Source: Allacma fusca (Eukaryota; Arthropoda; Collembola; Symphypleona; Sminthuridae). Taken from it: 64,000 nucleotides of DNA. Below the pieces are notes generated by a model. That model saw nothing but the letters and a program-made list of their open reading frames with translations. It made no database searches and was not told the DNA's origin. The position numbers and the translations under genes are program-made. Within the stretch, counting starts at the first letter, position 1. Every line of letters begins with the position of its first letter. Shown in pieces: positions 56,756 through 64,000 of the stretch. The stretch is taken from the NCBI GenBank assembly GCA_947179485.1, contig OX359245.1, forward strand, positions 29,437,067 to 29,501,066. Direction: 5' to 3'.

Positions 56756-59230
56756 AGCAATTACTTGTGTAAATAAATAGTGTAAATAATAAAAGTGTAA
56801 ATTCCAATAGATCTCGTATCAAGGCCTGTCGAGAAGGCTTAATATTGATATCCCGCTTCGCCAGGCAAAGTAATCTCATATAAGACGTGAACTATTAACT
56901 GTAAGACTAACAATTCGGTTTTATATAGGTAGTTGGCAATTCATCATCAAAATAATATGGGAAAACAGCTTCCGGCCCACTAAAGTTTTCTCTCAAACTC
57001 AATATTTGGCTATACACGTGGAATTTAACTAATCGCTTGATCAATTTAATACCAACGTCGTTATTAAACCTGCATCACTGTATGGTGCTTCACCCCTTAG
57101 TGGATCAGCACAACGTGCTGATCAAATATGATTTTTTATGTTATTATAATTTGTATATAGATCCGTTGTACCGCAATATTGTAACTGAAGCCGCAGACAC
57201 TGGAACCACTGATTATTTAAAATAGGAAAAATGAAAGGATTTCATATTAGCGCGACACATTTAACTTGCTATAGTTACTAAAGTCCATGGTTCCAACAAA
57301 TCAATCCTTACTTCCTAATGATATTTTTAGGGATATAAAGATCAAAACTCTGGATGCTAAGGCTTGTAATTATTATTCTTCCTAATAGGAATCCCACACG
57401 AATGTCAACTAAGTTCAGCCATTAAAATTCTCCTCTTATCAAATTATTCAGTACTGTAACCGAACGTAGTTATTCTCACTACCAGTCTTAATTTAATCCA
57501 AATTTGATGATTTATGTCTAATGTTTATGATAATTATGATTAGCGCTTTTAAGTGATAATCTAAAATGGCGTACTATTGCGAGCTTTCAGTACGCTGCAA
57601 GCAGTTGGTATACAGCCGAGAGTTACACACCTCAGCCTTGTATTTTATGCAGAAGATTTGTTTTCGTCAAGTCTATAATTCGTGCGAAGGATATTTCCAA
57701 CCCACCATGCATTTGTTTATGAATTTTGGTAAATTTTATGAAGTATTTCCCAACCTTCGGGAAAAAATTCAGCTCACCTTCTGTATTCCTTGAATTGGTT
57801 GAAAAATCTGGCCGTTGCCTTTTCAAATAAACTAAATTTACCCGTTTTCCATTTATGTTGTACAAAAGCACGAAACCAAAAGGCACGTCTCAAAAAGCTA
57901 AGTAAGTTTACCTTAAGAATATATGAACAGTACTAATCATTTTTAGGTTTAGGCTGATTGATATATTAAAGACTAATGCTGAAATAAAAACAAAAAAGTG
58001 AGCACTATAGTGCTATAGCAGTACGAGATCCCATAAAACCCCCAAAGGCAAGTATTCTAAGTAACTGCTTAATTGGCAAATCTTGCCCACTCATCAAGCT
58101 GTGGGTATTCGCAGTGAGTCAATAATTATTCTTTAAGCCCCGTAGGCGTAAGCACAAAACCATACTTAACTAAAACTGCTATACTTGTATAATTATACTC
58201 TAAATTATTTTTAGCTCAATTATGAAATATGTTTTTGAAGCTGGTGGGTAGGAAAGTTTATGGATTTCCCATGGAGCTATTGCAAAGGATTCTGCGTTTA
58301 GAATTGTGAAGATGACCAGAAAAGACCTGGATCATGGTTGGAGAAATAAATCTTCAAGAAAATTTGATATGCGGAAAATAAATTTTTGATGTTGACATTT
58401 TTTCAAAAGAGTTTTTTAAAAACTTGCGGTTATAGTAAATTTCATACGAAATGATCTAAATATAATATCATCTTTGTACGCCAACAATTATGGTCTCAGA
58501 ATGTAATGATGAGAGGTAAGACCAAATAAATTATTAGCTAAAAGAAGCTAAAACAAGATGCTTTTGCGCTCTCAAAAGTTAAAAAAAGTTTTCGGGTTGG
58601 GTTTGTCAAAGGAATCAATATTCTGTTACTGAAAATGATGAAAAGGCTACGATATGTGTATAAAATGTACCAACGATCTTTCAACAGTAACATTTTTTTA
58701 CTGACAACAATGAGCCTAACAATAAGACTGGATTTTCCCGTAAAATTTTGTGAGAATCGGCAAAACATCATTAGCAAGGTTACCCCAACCCTCTTTTAGT
58801 ATAAGTACACAAAATCAAAAGTTTCAAGACTCTCTCTCTCTCTCAACCAAAAATGAAACGTAATATTGGCATGCTTCCTAAACAAACAAGCAAATAGGTT
58901 GACATTCACATTCGTGACTTTTCTCTCGCCGTGCACCTATACAGCTGGATGAATATTCTGAATCTAAAATCTATTTAATTTTATTCTTAAAATCTATATA
59001 TATGTATGTATGTAAGAATATGTTATTGGTGTAAGAATAATTTTTCGTAAGCAACTTCACCACTCTGTTTCTGTAGCCTGCTCTGTGGTTGATTTTAATC
59101 AAGCGAGAAGTTTAAAATGTCGACAAAATCTGACAGAAATTGAAAATGCTTAAACTCTTGCCCTATTTGAGCTTATTTGTACAGTTATTAAAAATTTAAA
59201 AGTAAGGTGACATCGAATATATATGACATA
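56756..59230. other. Intergenic, part probably Helitron interior
   Basis: No gene recognised. The first part should belong to the Helitron starting at 56728. A short CT microsatellite lies at 58829-58845. Reading frames at 57037-57225, 57566-57793 and 58538-58777 are short, without domains or splice signals, and are left uncalled. Confidence 0.4.
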
Positions 59231-59243
59231 TTATTTATTTATT
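59231..59243 (-). terminator. Polyadenylation signal of the fatty acid synthase gene
   Basis: Minus-strand AATAAATAA lies 70-80 nt past the stop codon at 59314, a normal spacing for a short 3' UTR. Confidence 0.6.
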
Positions 59244-59313
59244 ACATTTTTATTAGGTATCGATTAGTATTATATTTACATATTAAAACTAAGTTCAGAA
59301 AACTAAGTACAAA

Positions 59314-62300
59314 TCAAATAATTAGTTGATTCAGTATCCCTGCCAATCCTAGCTCGTCCGGTTTCTCGTAAAAGCAGTAATGATTCCCATTAATTTCAAC
59401 TACATGTACTTCATTTTCGCACATCTCCGAAAGGCCGTAATCAAACTCAAGTTTTTTGCTAAAGATAGACTCCACAGCTTTCAGTAGATATGTTTTTGCC
59501 TTAATTTTACAACTTGGGCTATAATTCATACTACACATTACCCTCTTCATAAGTGATGAGAGTGTATCTCGTAATTCAGCCAAGCTTATTTGTGGTTGCG
59601 AGTCTTTTAACTGGCTTGCTAAGTAATTTACTCTGTCCTCAAAATTTGTCCGATTTTGCACTTCTTTGAATATATGGGGAGGAATAGTTGCCATGTACTG
59701 GGACAAAAAAATCTTCAAAATCCAATTTATCCACTCGTCTCTGCCACTTTTGTTTAAATTGGGGTTTTTAAGATAATTATTCCATCCAGGACTTCCATCC
59801 AGCAAAATTAATACAGAAACAGTATCATTTTGGCTCTCCAGCTGCAGTGCCATCTCGAATGCAACAGTTGCACCAAAAGAATAACCACACAACTTGTATG
59901 GTCCTGCTGATTGAATTTCTCGAACTTTTTTTAAATAAAATTCTGTCAACTTTTCCAAAGATACTAATGGTGCATCTTTAACATACTCGAGTCCGTAAAC
60001 ACATACATCCAATTTAGATGCAAGATCTTTCAATGTTTCAACAGTACCGTCAATTGGATGAACAACGAATACATTGTCAGTAGAACGCTTTAAAGATTTC
60101 ATTTCTGATAGCGCTTTGTCTGGCATTGGCCGAAGATTTAAACGTTTGACACAAGAATCACTTTTATTTGAGATTGAATCATCATGCAAATCTTTCACTC
60201 CTACTGGCAAATCTATTTCAGCCAATTTTTGAAATGTCAATGACGACAAATAATTTTGCGACAATTGCAGATTTGAATGTATTTGAATAACTTGCCCAAC
60301 TTCTGCTGCCATTAAAGAATCCATTCCAAGGTCTAGGAGCGGTGTTTTGGAGTTTATCGTTTTGATATCTTCGATTCCTAAGATGTTTGCCACTTTACTT
60401 ACTAGTGATATATTGGAGTCTTTTGCCGCAATTGTTTCCCCGTAAATAGGAATAAACGAGGACACAATTGTCACGTCTTGCTGAAGGTATACGTCCAGAG
60501 TTTCTAAGCAAGATTTAATACTTTGTGGGGCCAGTCCGAACACATTTTGGTTCTTCATCGTTCTGTGAAAAACACCAACATCTCCGACTGCACCCCATTG
60601 AATCGCCAAAGCGGGAAAACCTTTTATTTTTCTTTCTTCGCAAATGCGCTCCATAACAGAATTTGCAAATCCGTAGTTCGTTTGACCAGGGTTACCTCTT
60701 GCCGCAACAATACTTGAAAATACGACAAAATAATCAAGGTCAGGAGCAAGAATTCTTGAAAGTGTATCCAGGTGTTGTGTTGCATCAGCTTTGCATGCAT
60801 TCACATCCTTAAAATCAGCTGTAGATAGATTTTCGAAAAATGCATCTTGCAATACAACAGCTACATTAAAAATTCCGCCAATAGTTGCTGCACGTTTCGT
60901 ATTTTCTAAAAGTACCTTTACTCCATGGTGTGTTGAAATATCGGATTTAATAACAACCGCATTCACACCTCTACGTCTCCACATGGCTATGTAATAATCA
61001 TGATAACTGGTTGTGTTTCCTGATCGTGATGAAAGAATTAACGTTTTTGCTCCTCTGTTAACCATCCAAATGGCTAATTCGAAACCCATTCCTCCTAGTC
61101 CGCCAACAATTATATACGATTTTGTAGATTCAAAATAGGTCCGTGGATATGCAGGAACAGATGCGGGTATATTTGTGTATTCCTTTATTTGAATCATAAC
61201 TTTTCCCATGTGCTTTCCTTGAGCCATAAATCGAAAAGCTTCTTCTAATTGAGTATGTTGAAACACGTGATATGATAAGGGTTTAATTAAACCGGATTTC
61301 ATCCCCTTTTCGAAAAAATTGCGTACTTGAACTTTATCCATTTCGCTAGCGGTTTCCCAAAATCGATCCGCAAGAATCCCAAAAACCCTTACACCTTTAG
61401 CTAAAATACTCATTCCAATTTTTGTATCATTAAAAATATCAAACTTGCCAATTTCTAAAAATCTGCCATTTATTGCTAGGCAACGTAAAGATGCATAGAG
61501 CTTGTCTTGCGCCAAACTATTTAGTACCAAGTCGACCCCACGACCTTTGGTGTATTTGTTTATATGATACTCGAATTCTCCAGCTTGCCGTGAATTTGTA
61601 AAACACTCGTCAGTTAAGGCAGGAAACCGTGCTTTCAAGAACTCACGTTTCTCATTTGTGCTCACAGTTGTGAACACTCGACAATTCATGCTTAGTGCAA
61701 CTTGAATTGCGGCTTGACCAACTCCACCTGATCCAGCATGGATCAAAATTGACTCCCCTGATTTCATTCTTCCGCGCATGACTAATGCAATATACACAGT
61801 TATGTAAACGCAAGGCACGGTGGCTCCATCTTCTAAAGTCCAATTATTGGGAACTTCAAACAATACTTTATCTGCTGGATCAATCTTGGTAGCCAAGCAT
61901 TCAGAAAGTCCTGTTCCGCAGACACGTTTACCTTGAAACATTCCTGAAAACTCCAGACCCAGGACGCACTCCGTTTGCTCAAATTTTTCTGTAACAGCGT
62001 CTTGTACTAATTTTCCTGTAGCTAACATTATGTCTCGGAAATTTAATGAAGCGCAATGAACCTCAATTAATTCCTTTTTTTCTAATTTGAGCGGACTCTC
62101 AATCCAGCTTAAGCTAGACAACTCTCCGAGGTTCAGTGCATTGGCGTAAGCTATTGATGTGGGTTTCTGTTTTCGAAACTCTTCTTTAGGGATTGACATA
62201 TTGCTGAAACTTCCCCAGCTGGAATTTTTAAAAATGTTCATTACTAGGTCCTTTTTTAATTGATCTCTGAAAATGGCACATGGTTTAAGGAAATCAAGTT

Positions 62301-63777
62301 CTAACGGATCTGCGGCATGGTAGCACCTAAATTTCTCCGGCGTATATTCCTTTGTAAAACAATTAAAAAATCCAGCAATACCAGATCGTGAATATTGCGA
62401 GATAAAGTAAATTCTATCCGTTTCTGCTAACATTTTCAGAGTTTCTTTGGCTCTATCCACCCAGTCGAATCCCTCGGAGTTTAAATAAATCCACTTCGTT
62501 TTAACTGGTAGGGATACAAATCTCTTAAGCAAATAATAAGAACATACATCAGTTTCCTCAAGTAGGAATGACCTTTCTGAAACAATTGACATTCCTGGAT
62601 TTGTGAATTCGCTAGCCCTTGGACCTTTGAATAAAATAAATCCTGTTGGTTGTAACAAATCCACTGCAATCATGAGAAGTCGTTGATCATCCACAAATAA
62701 CATATTATGTTTAATGTTCGGTATCGTCCGCATATCCACAGCTTGGGACATGGACACACGAACATTCTCCTCATTAAGCGCTTCATTCGAATTATTAACG
62801 TGGTAAAATTCTGATGTGGCGAACTTTAGAAGCGACGCATTACGTACGTGATGCGAGATCATATTAGCAGGCGTTTGTAAAACCTCTACGCAAATGAACT
62901 TGGAACCAGCCAGGTTTTCAAATGCTATCTCCACAGACGACTCTAGAGCCTGAATTTCGGAAAGAATTTGAGGGCATTCGAGGTAGGGCAAAAATACTTG
63001 TGTAACTGTCGATGGAAGCATTTGGCGGGATTTTTGGTTAAATATAGCGAATTTTACACCTCTGAATTCAATTCCAGCGCACGTTAGCGTTCTTTGGTGT
63101 TGCCACGATTTTACTATTATGCTTGAATGGTTCGCTTCTAAATGGTTTCTTATTTCGGTCGGATCAATAGTTAGTTTTTGAATTTGCAGTGGAACGTATA
63201 AATTCCTGTATTTTGACTGAAGTAAAAAAACCTGTAACAAAGTATCAATAAAGCTAACCCACTCTCCTTGCCATTTAATGTTGGCCCATTGACCACCCGT
63301 ATGTGCTTGTTCGATACTTTGAAATAATCCCGAATGTCCATATCCACGAAGTTGCATTTCTTTGTAAAAATCTTCTTTATTCAGGAACGTTCCGGAACAT
63401 TTAATCTCGTCGCAAGGTTTGTAGTCAAGCATTTCGTTTTTCGCTGTATTGTCCACATTTCGGACGTTTCCAAAACAAATTAAATTATCGGACTCGGATA
63501 TTTCGAACTTGCCGCTTGCTGGGAAAATATTAACCACGATATCTGCGTCTTTTATTTTGTTTAATACTATCATGCGTTCAAAGCGGACGTTTTCAAAAAC
63601 AATGGCATAGTTTTCAAATCTAGACCCATTATTTTCTGCAAAGCATTTCCACACTAGCCATATATAGCCGGTTGCCGGAAACAATACTTTTCCATCAATT
63701 GTATGACCTTCCAGAAAAGCATATTGTTCGCTGCTCAAGTTGACGTTATATTTCACTTCATTTTGGCTCGAAGCTTC
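59314..63777 (-). CDS. FASN: Fatty acid synthase, 3' exon encoding DH-ER-KR-ACP-TE (partial)
   Basis: One 4464-nt exon (1487 codons, phase 0) after a minus-strand acceptor ACTGCAG at 63784-63778; upstream exons lie beyond the window. In exon numbering, the dehydratase has HTIDGKVLFP (His 25) and SFIDTLLQ (Asp 178). A pseudo-methyltransferase region spans about 300-540. The enoyl reductase has NFRDIMLATG and HAGSGGVGQAAIQ (680-692). The ketoreductase has GGLGGMG (892-898) and a catalytic Ser/Tyr/Asn in FSSIVAARGNPGQTNYGFAN (Tyr 1035, Asn 1039). The acyl carrier has DSL with Ser 1154, and the thioesterase GYSFGA (Ser 1300), Asp 1327 and NGNHYCFYE (His 1466). All catalytic residues are present, so this is an active cytosolic homodimeric synthase making saturated fatty acids from malonyl-CoA and NADPH. 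The motifs match animal FASN rather than a polyketide synthase. Ketosynthase and acyltransferase are outside the window. An intronless exon of this length is notable beside the intron-rich neighbours. Confidence 0.92.
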   Translation of the reverse strand, partial: EASSQNEVKYNVNLSSEQYAFLEGHTIDGKVLFPATGYIWLVWKCFAENNGSRFENYAIVFENVRFERMIVLNKIKDADIVVNIFPASGKFEISESDNLICFGNVRNVDNTAKNEMLDYKPCDEIKCSGTFLNKEDFYKEMQLRGYGHSGLFQSIEQAHTGGQWANIKWQGEWVSFIDTLLQVFLLQSKYRNLYVPLQIQKLTIDPTEIRNHLEANHSSIIVKSWQHQRTLTCAGIEFRGVKFAIFNQKSRQMLPSTVTQVFLPYLECPQILSEIQALESSVEIAFENLAGSKFICVEVLQTPANMISHHVRNASLLKFATSEFYHVNNSNEALNEENVRVSMSQAVDMRTIPNIKHNMLFVDDQRLLMIAVDLLQPTGFILFKGPRASEFTNPGMSIVSERSFLLEETDVCSYYLLKRFVSLPVKTKWIYLNSEGFDWVDRAKETLKMLAETDRIYFISQYSRSGIAGFFNCFTKEYTPEKFRCYHAADPLELDFLKPCAIFRDQLKKDLVMNIFKNSSWGSFSNMSIPKEEFRKQKPTSIAYANALNLGELSSLSWIESPLKLEKKELIEVHCASLNFRDIMLATGKLVQDAVTEKFEQTECVLGLEFSGMFQGKRVCGTGLSECLATKIDPADKVLFEVPNNWTLEDGATVPCVYITVYIALVMRGRMKSGESILIHAGSGGVGQAAIQVALSMNCRVFTTVSTNEKREFLKARFPALTDECFTNSRQAGEFEYHINKYTKGRGVDLVLNSLAQDKLYASLRCLAINGRFLEIGKFDIFNDTKIGMSILAKGVRVFGILADRFWETASEMDKVQVRNFFEKGMKSGLIKPLSYHVFQHTQLEEAFRFMAQGKHMGKVMIQIKEYTNIPASVPAYPRTYFESTKSYIIVGGLGGMGFELAIWMVNRGAKTLILSSRSGNTTSYHDYYIAMWRRRGVNAVVIKSDISTHHGVKVLLENTKRAATIGGIFNVAVVLQDAFFENLSTADFKDVNACKADATQHLDTLSRILAPDLDYFVVFSSIVAARGNPGQTNYGFANSVMERICEERKIKGFPALAIQWGAVGDVGVFHRTMKNQNVFGLAPQSIKSCLETLDVYLQQDVTIVSSFIPIYGETIAAKDSNISLVSKVANILGIEDIKTINSKTPLLDLGMDSLMAAEVGQVIQIHSNLQLSQNYLSSLTFQKLAEIDLPVGVKDLHDDSISNKSDSCVKRLNLRPMPDKALSEMKSLKRSTDNVFVVHPIDGTVETLKDLASKLDVCVYGLEYVKDAPLVSLEKLTEFYLKKVREIQSAGPYKLCGYSFGATVAFEMALQLESQNDTVSVLILLDGSPGWNNYLKNPNLNKSGRDEWINWILKIFLSQYMATIPPHIFKEVQNRTNFEDRVNYLASQLKDSQPQISLAELRDTLSSLMKRVMCSMNYSPSCKIKAKTYLLKAVESIFSKKLEFDYGLSEMCENEVHVVEINGNHYCFYEKPDELGLAGILNQLII

Positions 63778-64000
63778 CTGCAGTAGTATCATATCAATTA
63801 AAATTCTATGCAAATGAAACAGTAAACGATATATAGATTCTTATTAGGGAGGCCAATGGTCCGGTCCGGACCATTTATAATGGTCGTTATTAATAATAAA
63901 TACTGATAAATTGTGATTATTTAATTGCTCTCAATGACTTGCTGGATCATAGTATTTGGTCTGTTCTAAACTTTGGACTAGGCCAGTTGCATAAAATCTG
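63778..64000. other. Intron of the fatty acid synthase gene (left part)
   Basis: No ketosynthase or acyltransferase sequence is present. The minus-strand acceptor is preceded by a weak polypyrimidine tract. A palindrome, AATGGTCCGG-T-CCGGACCATT at about 63854-63874 (overlapping arms), followed by ATAATGGTCG, may be the end of a small inverted-repeat transposon in the intron. Confidence 0.5.

Noticed and set aside
63778-64000. Ketosynthase or acyltransferase coding sequence of the fatty acid synthase
   Set aside because: All frames of these 223 bases lack any KS or AT motif; the stretch is intron.

Overview
This is AT-rich animal nuclear DNA. Genes have short phase-conserved GT-AG introns, there are intron-bearing chemoreceptors and an animal-type fatty acid synthase, and transposons are dense. 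The best fit is a small arthropod, most likely a springtail (Collembola). That rests on the chemoreceptor style and on a bacterial-looking RlpA/expansin-type barrel gene that has gained introns; it is an inference, since no search could be run.

Layout. Positions 1-3770 hold a decayed LINE and the 3' end of another. Positions 3800-46100 are an old, diverged tandem array. Its ancestral unit appears to be a minus-strand small secreted RlpA-like gene, a divergently oriented plus-strand RlpA-like gene, then a seven-membrane chemoreceptor gene. I count nine RlpA-like loci: four intact (25444-25904 minus, 33224-33677 minus, 42096-42555 minus, 44134-44600 plus) and five broken (3844, 10633, 13409, 30258, 34657). 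Two chemoreceptor genes survive (14958-16269 and 36258-37553). In the third unit the chemoreceptor is gone, but both RlpA-like genes survive as a divergent pair. The minus-strand copies share a conserved upstream block with a TATA box.

Mobile DNA inside the array includes four hAT-type non-autonomous elements with readable 8-bp target duplications and terminal inverted repeats (7903-8668, 17526-18053, 18642-19655, 38139-39028), one more with a 7/8 duplication (6740-7813), and related fragments. It also includes a LINE complete from end to end with a perfect 17-bp target duplication (20496-24822), whose reverse transcriptase has lost its catalytic core by an in-frame deletion.

Positions 47033-55735 carry a CRAL-TRIO (SEC14-like) cluster: a seven-exon gene, a five-exon paralogue in which the N-terminal CRAL-TRIO_N exons are replaced by a signal-peptide exon, and a truncated pseudogene. 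The 3' flank of the pseudogene duplication is interrupted at 56728 by a Helitron end; the empty site is visible in the paralogous copy. Positions 59314-63777 (minus) are one 4.46-kb exon encoding the dehydratase-to-thioesterase part of a fatty acid synthase; the ketosynthase and acyltransferase exons lie beyond the right edge.

The genes do not form a pathway. The common thread is local duplication and decay. The RlpA-like array is the most unusual content and the best candidate for an undescribed function, such as a secreted antibacterial wall-acting enzyme or a protease inhibitor.
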